The notes below the pieces were generated by a model, which saw only the letters and a list, made by a program, of their open reading frames with translations, was not told the DNA's origin and did no database searches. From Eutypa lata (Eukaryota > Ascomycota > Sordariomycetes > Xylariales > Diatrypaceae), in the NCBI GenBank assembly GCA_022661535.1, contig JAKULF010000001.1, forward strand, positions 2,976,001 to 3,040,000: 64,000 nucleotides of DNA, read 5' to 3'. Each line of letters starts with the position of its first letter. Position 1 is the stretch's first letter. The translations under genes and the position numbers were made by a program. Shown here piece by piece: positions 10,678 to 22,175 of the stretch.

Positions 10678-13600
10678 ATGTTATCAATAGTCAACGCAGT
10701 TGGGCGAGTGGAGGTGCCCGGAAAAGGCACCTTTGGACGCCGCCTAGTTCCAAATGTCATTGATGATATCGCCCAGACGGACCCTCTCAGAGAATGCTTT
10801 TCTATTCCACGTTCTTCTGACCCTGCCGACGGATGGAGAGCAGTTACGTTCAAGCAATATGCTAACTCCATCAACCACGTCTCCCACTTGATCATTGATA
10901 ATTGCGGTCGACCACTTACTGATACCTTCCCAACTATAGCGTATATCGGCCCTAATGACGCTCGCTACTTAGTCATGTTAGTAGCCGCAGTGAAGGCTGG
11001 ATATAAGGTAATCTCTGACTCGAAGTCTCATGAGCTTTGGCTAACTCTCAGGCAGGCCCTTTTCATCTCTCCTCGCAATCCAAAAGACGCACAGATGAAT
11101 CTTTTCAACAAGACCGATTGTCACATCATGTGTTTCCCAACCTCGCACCGGAGCATAGTCAAACCCTGGCTCCTAGAGAGGCAAATGCGATCTATGGAAC
11201 TTGGATCTATTGAAGATTGCTTTCCGGGTCACGACGTGGAACCATTTCCCTATAGCAAGACTTTCGAGCAGGCAGAGTGGGCGCCGCTGGTCGTATTACA
11301 CACCAGTGGTAGTACCGGACTTCCGAAGCCAATTGTAGTGAAGCAGGTTAGTGCCTCACGTCTACATTGATATTGCTGGTCTATCGGAGGGGTGTGCTCC
11401 TTGGGGTCCTGCTCTGCCGACTTTTTCTTTACCAAGGCTGTCGTAGTAAAAGGAGACTAATGTATGATCTTGTCATAGGGCATGTTGGCCATAGGTGATG
11501 CATATCATAACATTCCAGACTGGAATGGGCTTCCAACGTTCATCCGTGCCTGGTCTGAAATGTCGAAGAGGCAGTTCATGCCCTGTGAGGTTCTCCTCAT
11601 ATTCGCCCGCGTGGAGAACTGTGCTTATATCTTTTAGTTCCACTCTTCCATGCTGGCGGATTGTACCTTTTTCTGATTAGAGCTGTGTACTGGGGAAATC
11701 CCGTTGCTCTCGGAATCGTCGACCGACCGTTGTCCCCCGATTTGGTTGCCGAGTGCCTCGATAATCTCGATGTCGAAGGAGCGCTAATAGCGTAAGCACG
11801 AATCCAAATCCAACAACCATTTAGTACTACCTTTTGATGTCCTAGTATCTAAATGTTCTTCGCAGACCTTCAATTTTGGAAGATATGAGTCGGAACGAGA
11901 ACTTTATCCGAGCATTGGCGAAACTAAAGATGGTGATTTTTGGTGGCAGTAAGTCAAACAATTTACCCGTTGTATTTTACACAGAATACTAAATTCTCGC
12001 AGGCAACCTATCGATAGATGCGGGAAATAAGTTGGCCACCAACGGAGTCTCCTTAGTGAATGGAATTTCCACAACAGAGTAAGTCTTCTAGAAGCAGTTG
12101 CAGCAGGATTCAACCGCTAATTAAAACTAGGTTTAGTCCTTTCCCTACGTATTGGCAACCCGACCCAGAGCTCTGGCAGTGTGAGCCGCTTACTATCAGT
12201 TCCTCCTATCCCATTGGCGATAGCGTCAGACTATAAAACCTAGGCCTCTTAGCCCTACATTCACGCTTGTCTCTTCGTACCAGATGTAACGCATACTGAT
12301 CACAAACTTTTGCTAGACTTCGTCATCAACTCAGATATTCTTGGATGCCAATGGCGCAAGTTGCAAGGTGAAAGCAATACCTATCAGATGGTAATTGTCC
12401 GCAAAGACAAGCACCCTGGCTACCAAGGCTGTTTCTACACATTCCCTGATGAAGAAGAATACGATACAAAAGACGTCTTTAAACCTCATCCTAGCCTGCC
12501 AAACCATTGGGTTTACTATGCTAGGTCGGACGGTATGGGACCCCTTGATCTCCACTCCGGTTTCAATGTTCTGCTCTGACACCAAACCTATATACCCTGG
12601 AATTAAAACATAAAGGGATTCATGTGATTGACAAGCACTTACGCATTGATTTGCAGATATCATCGTATTCTCGAATGGCGAAAAGCTCAACCCGTCAACC
12701 ATTGAGGATATCGTCGGGAGTCATCCGGAAGTGAAGAGTGCGCTGGTGTTTGGTACCAACCGCTTCCAGCCCGGGCTGTTGATTGAACCATTGGAACACC
12801 CCAAGGACGGCGAAGACGCTAATCTCTTCGTCGAACGCATTTGGCCGTCAGTGGCACATGCTAATAAGTAGGTTTCGCACCACTTGAATATTTCTCTGTA
12901 GTAACTACCTTGAATACACCCCGATACAAATTTCCCTTTTCTAATGGCCCGGGGAGGTGTATAGGCAAACAGTAGCCCACGGACGAATTGCGCGCCAATT
13001 GATCATTCTCTCAGAGAAACGGAAACCATTTCTCTACGGTGGGAAAGGCACTGTACAGAGAGCATCTACACTGAAACAATACGAGGACAAAATTGACGAG
13101 CTGTATGAAAGAGCTGATGACACATCCAATATCAACGCGCAGAAGGTCAATGTTAGCTCAGAGCAAGCTCTTACTATATCTATCGCAACTTTGTTTCAAG
13201 AAATGGTTGACACTCAGGAAACATTCGAACCTGACATGGACTTCTTTGCAGCAGGTGTCGACTCTTTGCAGATCATCAACATCACGAGGTTACTCCGTTC
13301 AGGTAAATACAATTGATGTCACTCTAGTTCCGCGGGCGTTGCTATTTTCAGAGATAACAGTACTTCTATAATATTTTGAGGGCGTATTTCAGTTTTGTCC
13401 GCCCATAGCAAGCACTGACTGCATCATACATAGGTCTCAAGGCAACTAATCCATCCATCGACGGAACGTTCATTTCCTCTCGGGTATGGTATTATATACT
13501 TGTTATGCCTACATCCTCTTTTCAACAAATCAAATACTAATATACTCCATTCTAGGCGATATACAACAACCCCACCCCACGCCAACTTGCGCGCTACGTC

Positions 13601-14993
13601 TATTCAGTAATATGCGAGGGTGAAGGCAAAAGGCTGCAGAATGACGAAGAACAGGAGATCCAGACTATGCGTGAACTTTGGCAAAAATACACTTGCAATC
13701 TACCTGAAATGAAGAAAGGACGGCCTGAGCCCGCGGACAATGGTCAGGTGATCATCCTCACGGGGTCCACTGGAATGCTAGGCTCTTACTTATTAGACCG
13801 TATGCTCCAAACCGCCAACGTTGAGAAGATTATCTGCCTCAATAGAGCAGAGGATGGCGGAGAGGCAAAACAGGAGAAAGCGATGCATGATCGGGGCCTC
13901 GAGTCGAATTATACAGCCAAAGTAGAGTTCTACCGCGCTGACTGTAAGTACGCCTCATATTGCATGAGTTTGAGGAATTGGCAACGGATAATTTTGGGAA
14001 TGGATTGATAGCTTTAGACATCCAAAACTTGTTACGCTAGTTTAGAGATGGCATCAACTAACCCCTGACTTTACAGTATCACAATCAGACCTTGGTTTGC
14101 CCCCCAACACTTTCGCGTATCTTTCGGAGGTTGCAGACCGCATAATTCATAACGCTTGGGAGGTCAACCTCAACATCCCTGTCTCTTCGTTCGAGTCACA
14201 GTTACGAGGTGTTCGCCACCTGGCGGACTTCGCGGCCCAGGCACGCAAGCGTGTCGCGGTACTATTCGTCTCTTCGATAAGCACGGTCGACCGATGGAAT
14301 GCGAACAACAAAGCAAAAGTGGTCAAAGTTCCCGAGAAGAGACTAGAAGATCTCAAGCTCTCGAGCAGCGGTTACGGCCGTAGCAAGATGATTGGTAGCC
14401 TTATCCTCGAGGACGTCGCCACGGCAGCCGGTTTCCCCGCCGCGACCATCCGCGTGGGGCAGATCGCCGGGCCCGAAGCCGAACGCGGCCATTGGAACAA
14501 GCGGGAATGGCTTCCTAGCCTAATCGCCAGTAGTCTGTATATGAAGGCGCTGCCCAACCATCTCGGGTCCGAGGAGCGGGTGGACTGGACGCCGTGCGAG
14601 ACGATCGCGAAACTCGTGCTCGACGTCGCTGGCATAGCGCACAAGGTTCCTGCAGGAGATATCCACGGCTACTACCACGGCGTGAACCCATCGGCGACGA
14701 CCTGGATGGCCCTCGTTCCCGAAATCCAGAATTTCTACGGCGAATCGCGCATCGCGGAACTGATCAGCTTCGGCGACTGGATCGACAGGCTCGAGCGGAG
14801 CCCGGCCGTCGACGAGAACCCGGCAGTCAGATTGATTGAATTGTACCGGGCGAAGTTGCGTGCTAGCGAGGCAGGCTATGGACCCGTCGTGCTTGACATG
14901 ACGCGGACGTTGGAGCGCAGCCCGGCTGGGCGGTCTGCGTCGGCTGTGACGCCCCAGATGATGAGGCACTGGTGCAGGCAATGGAATTTCTAG
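10678..14993 (+). CDS. NRPS-like adenylation-thiolation-reductase (A-T-R) enzyme
   Basis: Single-module enzyme that should adenylate a carboxylic acid, load it on a phosphopantetheine arm and release it reductively as an aldehyde or alcohol using NAD(P)H. Thirteen exons join in frame to 1069 residues: 10678-11007, 11056-11346, 11479-11584, 11638-11791, 11866-11948, 12003-12078, 12131-12180, 12317-12532, 12657-12867, 12965-13302, 13434-13483, 13556-13943, 14077-14993. Adenylation core: HTSGSTGLPKP at about 192, PLFHAGG near 244-250, and the hinge SDDIIVFSNGEKLNP near 434. The carrier serine is S606 in GVDSLQ. The reductase has the Rossmann GSTGMLG at 705-711 and catalytic YGRSK, Y864 and K868. 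There is no condensation domain, as in adenylate-forming reductases. The last exon is notably GC-rich compared with the upstream exons. The acid substrate cannot be read from sequence with confidence. Confidence 0.92.
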
Positions 14994-15498
14994 AGCCAGC
15001 AGGTCTGCGATGAGCTTCACTAGTAGTATATAACGAAGCAACGTGTTTCTCCTTGTATTTCTTTCAACTTCTATAGGCTACATCAAGCCTTGGTTATAGT
15101 CACTGGAATAAAGTATCTATAAACACGACCTCTATTTAATGATTAAAAATTGCGGAGCACCACACCAACACAATCTTAGTCTTATACCTTACTTCCCTTT
15201 ATTAAAATCCTCAAATTCCTATAGCCGTATATTAGTTGTGCGTGAATAGGCTTAGTTTATTGCTGCTATAATGGCCGACTGAGCGACAGACATATTTGTG
15301 CATTGATCAATCCGCCTTAGACAGTACGATGTGGTATTGTGTGAATGCCCGTATTTTCACGTAAGAACTTTACGATTGGAAGTGTGGAAGTATTGGCAAC
15401 AATATATCAGCAGTTGTGGCAGTGGTTTACACCATGTGTGTTGTGTGCCTAAGGTACATGGATGTAAAAACAGACTCACGGCCTCTTAATGAAGTTGT
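14994..15498. other. Intergenic between convergent A-T-R enzyme and hydrolase
   Basis: This contains the 3' flanks of two convergent genes. No coding or structured element was seen. Confidence 0.5.
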
Positions 15499-16272
15499 TC
15501 AACGAATTGCTTTCATGGCCCCCTGTGCAGCTGCTGCAACCATGTTGGCAAGCTCTTCCGTCTTACTGAGCATTGGGGAGTGTCCCGAGGCGATGCGAAG
15601 CACAGTGGCCCCTGCGCTTTTAGCAAACATCTCCTGGTATTGTGGAGGAGGACCTTGGTCGTTCTCGCATACGACATAGGTTGACGGTACGTAGCGGTAT
15701 GATGCATGGGTAAGCTTGGTGGTCTTCACGGCGTAGGACTGGTCGATGATTTTGGAGGCCCAATACTCGGCTTCTTCGGGCGGTAGATCACTATAAAGCG
15801 TCTGTGCGGGGTTTTTGATACGGAACCGACCGTCGGGCCGGATGACGTTACCGGGGGGCTCGCCGAATACACTAAGTACAGACTGGCCCTCGGCAAGGAT
15901 GAAGGCCGTGAAGAAGAGTAGGTGGAATACGCCGCCAGCTATACCGTTCTCTTTGCGTTTTTCCCAGCTCCATTCCTCCAAGACCACTTCTCTGCCCACG
16001 AGTCCTCCGTAAGAGTGCATGAGAACAAGGACGCTTCAAGCCTCATCCTCAACTAAGCGGCATAGCAGAGACTGTATAGAAAGCGCATCGGTGGAAAGTG
16101 TTTTTGAAGCAAAGTCGGGTTTGTCTGAATCAGTCAAGCTTGGAAGATGCGGATGAACGACTGGATAGCCCTTTTCCTCGAGGGCCTTAGTCAACTTTCC
16201 GTAAACTTCCAGTAGTTGGAATGAACCCTGTAGCAACAGAATAGTTGGCTTGGAGGGTATGGAAGAAGCCAT
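15499..16272 (-). pseudogene. Alpha/beta hydrolase with in-frame TGA
   Basis: Intronless alpha/beta hydrolase (AB_hydrolase_6-like) of 258 codons. The reading frame is continuous from ATG 16272 to the stop at 15499 except for one TGA at 16036-16038 (codon 79). Both halves are in the same frame and both needed: the nucleophile elbow is HSYGG with S87 just after the stop, the probable acid is D205 in CENDQ and the histidine H231 in SGHSP. The N-terminal half has the expected first strand (TILLLQGSF) and the PHLPSL segment. No intron can remove the stop, because the only nearby GT and AG are about 20 bases apart. A C-to-T change of a CGA codon, or G-to-A of TGG, would give it. It could be a pseudogene, a population variant or a sequencing error. 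It lies convergent with the A-T-R gene, so it may once have been a cluster esterase or thioesterase. Confidence 0.8.
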
Positions 16273-16830
16273 GATAATAGCAGAGTTTAACTTAGCACTT
16301 GGACAGGGAAGAAAAGAAGGGGGTTTGTAAGTTTCCTAGGAGAGATACGGGCAATTAGAGACAAGAGGAGAACCGAACATACGAAGAGGTTTCCGCACGA
16401 CTTCAGCCCTTGACGCCCTTTAAGCGCCAGGAAACTCGCAGAAACCCATACCCTATGTAGGTAACACGAAAATGGCACATCATGGCGCAGTGGAAATACG
16501 GCAGCGTTTAGACCCCAACCCACTGCTCATGCACCTAGTACAAATGTAATTCGTCCGATTAAATGCTGTTGGTTCTTCTGCAAACTTATATAGGAATATA
16601 TTCATTCAGTCATACAGTACGACATTCAATACAGGCAGATTGGGATAAGAATCCGAACTGGATTGGAGTTTGTTTTTTTAGTGTCGATATCCAAGTTGCC
16701 ATAAAGGTCTAAGATATTAGACTTGAGTCAATCCAAGTTCACGACTCACTAGCTAAGGAAAGCATTTATCCTGTTCCATAAACTTCCATTTAGAATTTGC
16801 TAGAAATGATGTATTCCCAAACTGACGACC
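16273..16830. other. Intergenic, hydrolase promoter side
   Basis: This is the upstream region of the hydrolase and the 3' flank of the small secreted protein gene. Short open frames on the minus strand have no recognisable content. Confidence 0.45.
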
Positions 16831-17219
16831 TTAGCAAGTCAACTTGTATGCATGACCACTGGCCGCGCAACCACCGAGCTCCACAACGGTGCTTGTTCCC
16901 GTGCAGTCAGCGTCAGTATAAACAGTGACTGTAAGAGGCCGCGTTAGCTAATAACGATCACACTGCAATGGATTTACTCACGCGTGCACGCCGGGTCACC
17001 CAGAGACGTAAGCTTCAAACTCGAAAGGCTACCCGTGTACGAGCCACATTCACCGACAGAAGAACTTTGAATTTGGATGGGAAAGTTCGGAAGCCCTGTG
17101 CACCCTTCAGTGCCATAGGCATCGATAGAGGCCGCCGGATCTTGTCGAGATGCAACTGAGGCTGCATTGGTGCCAAAAGCTAGGGATAGCAGAAGGGAGA
17201 AAGTGGCTGTGAACTGCAT
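16831..17219 (-). CDS. Small secreted cysteine-rich protein
   Basis: A two-exon gene (17219-16982 and 16928-16831) encoding 111 residues. The start is the ATG at 17219, which begins a clear signal peptide (MQFTATFSLLLSLAFGTNA) followed by ASVASRQ; upstream codons in the same frame are Lys-rich and unlikely. The mature part has six cysteines in two similar halves, each opening with an EGCTG or ADCTG motif and containing a second cysteine before a Gly/Ser turn (GECGSYTG, GGCAAS). The protein ends in a cysteine (KLTC). The pattern suggests up to three disulphides. Size and cysteine content fit a fungal effector-like or surface protein, but no named family was recognised. Confidence 0.8.
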
Positions 17220-17900
17220 TTTGATGGTCTTAGTTTTCCTTTTTTTTTTTGAGTTCTCAGACAGTTCCATGTAGCGGGAAGCTGGGGGTGGGTAGGTAGC
17301 TTATATACTTACCCCAAGCGGTTCATCCTTCCCCTTTTACTCTCAGATGAGAATACATGCAATACTTACTTGAGCCTGGTGTATAAGATATAGCAGGATT
17401 CCTGGAAACAGCAAATGAGACAGCATGAATTACTGCATATCCATATGTCAATTTCGAATACTTGCCAAATTGGGAAGGTATTGAGACAACTCCGCCCTAG
17501 TTCGGCCGCAAGTTTTCACCCTCGTCTGCTCCCGATTTAGGGCTGAGCAGTGATCCACCAATCAATATATTACTAATTCGTATATAAAGTTTAATGCGGA
17601 ATCTTTATAGAGATATTATTACTTCTTAGTTACAATCATTAAGCGTTCCATTGCTATTTCAGCTATTAATTGGCCAATGTCTAGGCGTTTGTCTCACCCC
17701 CATTCCAGACAATGTCTTCTTCATTAGAATATTGGCGATACAGGTAACATATACTAAAATTCATGCACATTATTAGCACTGATATAAGTCAATGGCTTAC
17801 GGAGGTCCAGTTAGCCACTTAAGCGTCAGTGGGTGCATACATACGTAAAGTAGTCGAGAGAAAAGGGAACCTCGAACAACTGATTTACAGTCACACCTCG
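17220..17900. other. Intergenic
   Basis: Upstream region of the secreted protein gene, containing a pyrimidine-rich tract on the coding strand just before the start, and the 3' flank of the kinase gene. No gene seen. Confidence 0.45.
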
Positions 17901-19509
17901 TCATATTTGTAAACCAGCCAAGAGACTTCGTATTGGACTCAAAGGACGAGGAGGGTTAATAGGACTCTTAGGAAGCGGTATCTCATCAGCTGTGTACGTC
18001 GGGGCGTTCAAAACGTATTGTCGTATGAGTCCTTCGATGGCCTCATCGGTCTCCGCGCCGGGGTCGATCCCTGCCATGCCATCATAGTAGTTTGGAGGGC
18101 GCGCGACAGCATTCTGTACCCTTTGCTCCAGCTCCGGAAGTAACGGCCGGTTCTTCTCATCGGTGGCTTGGCATCTGATTACCAGACCCATCAAGTCCTG
18201 ATCCACATGAGGGCTTTGGTTGAGGTCTGGATGTATACGGACTTGTCCTCGGCGGCCGAGGCCTTGTATGTCCACTACCGTGGTGATCTCTTCTAGGAGG
18301 TTATATCGGCCTACGATCAAGGCGGTCATGATCTTGAATTCATTCACACCATCAGAAACGTGGTAAATAGGGACAAAAGAATCGATAATGTTGGGGCTGT
18401 GGATATTTACCTTTGCCACATCCTCAATGTTTTGCCTCATTGCTTGCTCCCTACCACATCGTGTCAGTCAGACTCCCAGTTTAGCTTTTATACGTTTAGC
18501 CTTACGCAGTTACACGGAATTCCATCGATTTACCGAAGTCAATCAACTAAGGCCTGTTAGTTCAGAAATGATGGGACGTCTCAGTCCTGATCGGCTCAAG
18601 GATCAGGGATATCATCAACTTGCCTTGAGAGTCGGAGTGAGACGATGTTCTGTACCCCCTGGCCACCAAGCATCGAGCATGACATTCTCATCATGTAGAT
18701 CGTTGTGGACGAAGGTGCTTGGTGGTCGATTATTTGGAATTATCTCTCTCTCGAACGCGCTATACTGTGTACCCCAGGGCGGATACGCCATAGCAATGCA
18801 CATCCTTGTCACTAGAAAAATGACTTAGCCAGGATAATCAATGAAAGCATCCAACGTCTCTGAAGATGTTCTTACGACAGAGAAACATAGCCCAGAGCAT
18901 CCGATTCGGTATCTTCACTCGGGCTCTCCTGAGCTTCCGCAAGAGGTCCAGAACAGTCCCGTGATCGCAATAGTCGATTGCCAGGACTAGGCGGGGCAAC
19001 TTGGACTGATTGATTGTGAATGTCGGCTCCACCAACGGGTTGATGTGCTCGGCGCCTCCGTATCTCATCAGCGCAAAGATCTCATTCCGGATATCCCTCA
19101 CCGTCTGGTCGCTCGTCGCTATTTTGATGACCAGCCTCCGCAGATACTTCCCATCTCGGCATTCTCTAAAGAAATGGGTTTCGGCGTTGGTTCCTCTCCC
19201 AAGCTTTCTCACCCACTATATTTTCATTCAGCTCTTTCAGACTCAGCCTATCTTAGTACAGGAACGGAATTTAAGGTGTCGGGGAAGCACAGGGGGAACA
19301 AAACTTGAAATATAGCTATGAAGCAAAACACATTGCGCAGATAGGGGGAAGTGGGATCATGAATAAATCAGAACGTTGCTTACATAAAGTCCATGATTCT
19401 TCTGGAAGTAATTCTTGACACTGTCGAGTAGTGCCGCGTTCTTTTCTCTTTCAATTCGAGCTTTCTCGGCTAGAGCCCTATGTCTCTCTGCCCTCCAGTC
19501 ATCATCCAT
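17901..19509 (-). CDS. Atypical eukaryotic-type protein kinase
   Basis: Five exons (19509-19384, 19215-18876, 18811-18624, 18546-18506, 18450-17901) give 414 residues. A charged, probably helical N-terminus precedes the kinase domain. The Gly-rich loop is LGRGTNAE (47-54), the ATP lysine K73 is in VIKIA, the catalytic loop is HNDLHDEN with D193 and N198, and DFG is D221-G223. The loop has HND where most kinases have HRD, and lysine of the catalytic loop is replaced by His. The domain is short, with no obvious APE motif after DFG. Intron 3, just before the DFG exon, has a GC donor (GCAAGT at 18623) that is required to keep frame. The C-terminal 170 residues end in a Pro-rich tail. Catalytic residues suggest activity; the substrate is unknown. 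Confidence 0.85.
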
Positions 19510-20720
19510 TACGCATAGTAGATGTCAAGTTCTATTTTCCACGGTTGTCGATGAATGTTGGTAAATAGTTGCAATATGAGTGGAGTGGTAAATAAGGACA
19601 AAGAGGCATGAGGAGCTCATAAGTTGCTTCGAGTAGGCCATTAAAGTAGTCGATAACCCACCATCCGGAAACGGAAGAATTTACAAAGGACGACTTACTG
19701 ACTCAGCCGTAACGCCCAACGCAGCCAACTATTTTCTGCAGTACTGTAATTGGGATTTCCATGCGATGGATCCCGCAATTTCGCTACAGTTTAACAGCAA
19801 TGCTTTCTCACTAGGTGGCAATTCAGTGAGTAAGAACCCTTCCATTCCAATTCCCCCAGAATAAAGAAGATAAATAACGTCTTGTCAGGCTAATATTGAT
19901 ATAGAATGCAGGTTAACCTCAACTTAACTAGGAAGCCCGCCGAAGTATAATTCACTGTCGCAATCGCGTTATCAGCACGACATGGCCTCGCTAGACTACA
20001 ACTAACAACATTAAAGCCACCATCACCTAAAAAAGCACCAACATTTGATATTAAGATACCTTGAAAGGTGGTCCCGGTTTCCATAGTGGTGACCTTACTA
20101 TCGGTAATAAGCCCCGTGGTGTAAATTTCCAATAGGCTTTTAAATTAATTATATTAATAATACGATATGTAAAGATGATATTAATATACATACATTAATA
20201 TTTACAAACGAAAACCCGCCATCAGTAGGTCCCCGAGGGCATTAATATATGATTTAACTCTTAATAGGGGACATACCAGCTGCTTAAGCGGCCCACACTT
20301 TATATATATCAGTCAACCGTTAACCCCTATGTTTATGGCAACGGAAGATAATGAACTCGATTCCATGATTATTAAAAAGACGTTGTTTAGCGAGACGCTG
20401 CATACCGAGGCGGCTCATGATATAAATCGATATGTTAAATTGGAAAATGTCACTTAGGATATAATACTAAGGTTATATTATCTTACATGATTATGGTAAT
20501 TTGACTGTATGTTACAAATCAAATCGCCATCTTCGTATATACTCTTATAAAATACAATTTAAATAGCGACGTGTAGGATGTGGATTAAGATAAGATCATA
20601 AAGTTGTTTAAACCTTTATTTGGTCAATAACTAAACACCAATTTGGAGACAAAACTTTCCAGTATTTCTCCAACATAAAAATAACATAAGACTAGCAACA
20701 GAAAACTCCATGGTCTAGTA
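19510..20720. other. Intergenic with AT-rich patch
   Basis: Upstream region of the kinase and downstream of the broken short gene. From 20100 to 20350 composition drops in GC and resembles weakly mutated repeat DNA. An 80-codon minus frame at 19890-20132 has no recognisable content. Confidence 0.4.
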
Positions 20721-21146
20721 TTAAGGCTCATCTTCGGCTTCAAATGTGGCGTCTATCATTGCATCGAGTCCCCTTTCTGCAACTTCAGGTGTGATTAACT
20801 TCTTGTCGGTGAGTTGCTTAAGCGCGTCCGCAACCCAGTGCTGGCAGTTGAATTCCCTGTTGGAGTTGTCGATGGGAACGCCCGACATTATGTCCCCTAA
20901 CTCAAATTCATCAAGTCGAAAGGCAAGATATCCCACAGATATACGCCTAGCAAGATTTCGGCTCTGCGTTAGGGCGTACTCCTTTCGCGCTTCGAACGTC
21001 AACGCCCCGTTAGTGCCCTTAGCATGGTATAGACATGCAGAACCAACCTCATCTTTTAAGTATAATGATGTATGCCTATATTTCTAGAAGTCCAAAGGGC
21101 TTCCACGAAAAACGATAATATCAAGATGATACCGATGCTTAGCCAT
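20721..21146 (-). pseudogene. Short conserved-looking fungal protein broken by one TAG
   Basis: A continuous minus-strand frame of 142 codons from ATG 21146 to TAA 20721 is interrupted only by TAG at 21084-21086 (codon 21). Before it the frame reads MAKHRYHLDIIVFRGSPLDF, after it KYRHTSLYLKDE, so coding clearly spans the stop. The C-terminal part has the pattern REFNCQHWVADALKQL followed by an acidic tail (EAEDEP). I recognise this layout from short uncharacterised fungal proteins (NCQxWV...), with no known function. Either CAG or TGG turning into TAG requires a C-to-T change in CpA context, the classic RIP target. The gene lies in otherwise gene-poor DNA. Confidence 0.7.
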
Positions 21147-22175
21147 GGTTGATCGTCCTAAAATACCTCGAACTTTTTGAGGCAAAGATAATAATATAGG
21201 GGGATAAGTAGATATACGTCAACCGGAAATGAGATACTAAGAATGATCGCTTATAAAGTCAAGCAAAGCTGAACCACAGAGGACTTATGAAAAAGACATA
21301 GCCTGATGTGAAATTGTTGTTGAATATAATATACAATACTATAGATATAGCAAGAGCAGAAAAGTAGGACTTGGGTGATGATATTCACCGTGTTGTAATC
21401 GATGCAGTATATTCAATATAGCATTTGGACACACATAACTAAATGCTTGATATATTGACTTATAAGAGTACTTGGCCAGGCCAAATCTATAGCCAAACTT
21501 CCATCTCAAAGAAGTCTACGTATTACTGTATTGTAATTTGGCTGAAACGTAGGACAAGAAAGACTGACTATACTGAATAATAACCAATCATGTTGAAAGA
21601 CGAACACCAATCAGGAGTCATGGTCCGGGTATTATTCGTTTCTATGCCACTCCACACTCGTTTAATATATTAAGTGAAATACATGTTATGCTCATTGGTC
21701 ACATGTTGACATTCTTATGGATTAAGATCAAATCGTGGATTACTGTCTCTACACGCCTGTCCACAATGAATACAGAAGGCATCAAGAGATATACTGGTTA
21801 TATAATAGTTACAAACGGGTCTAAGCTTGCTAATGGTTTGGTTTAATCCCTAGAGTCATAGATACCATCTAGTAACCACCTTTAGCAGGGTATCACTAGC
21901 TAGATAGCGCCACGTAAACCACTAGCTGATGAGCAAGAAGAACGGTCACAGATAGATTACAACACATCCATAGTCACTTAGTATTTGTGAGCTAATAATG
22001 CCGATGTAACGTAGATGTTAGTGACTCGACCATTGTCGAATATACTAGTCTTAGTAGAGCTATCCTTGGGTATCATGTATCTAAAAACAACCAAACACAA
22101 TTTTCCATATCAAATGAAAATAAGGAAGGGGGGGAAAGAGGGTACAGGCACTGCTGAGAATCTCCTAGAACTCAC
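21147..22175. other. Intergenic, gene-poor
   Basis: About 1 kb of moderately AT-rich DNA without a supported gene, RNA or repeat. Confidence 0.45.

Noticed and set aside
14520..15041. 173-codon minus-strand frame over the A-T-R enzyme's last exon
   Set aside because: It is a shadow frame in GC-rich coding DNA of the reductase domain on the opposite strand.
19890..20132. 80-codon minus-strand open frame
   Set aside because: No family resemblance, adjacent to AT-rich patch, no splice-linked exons.
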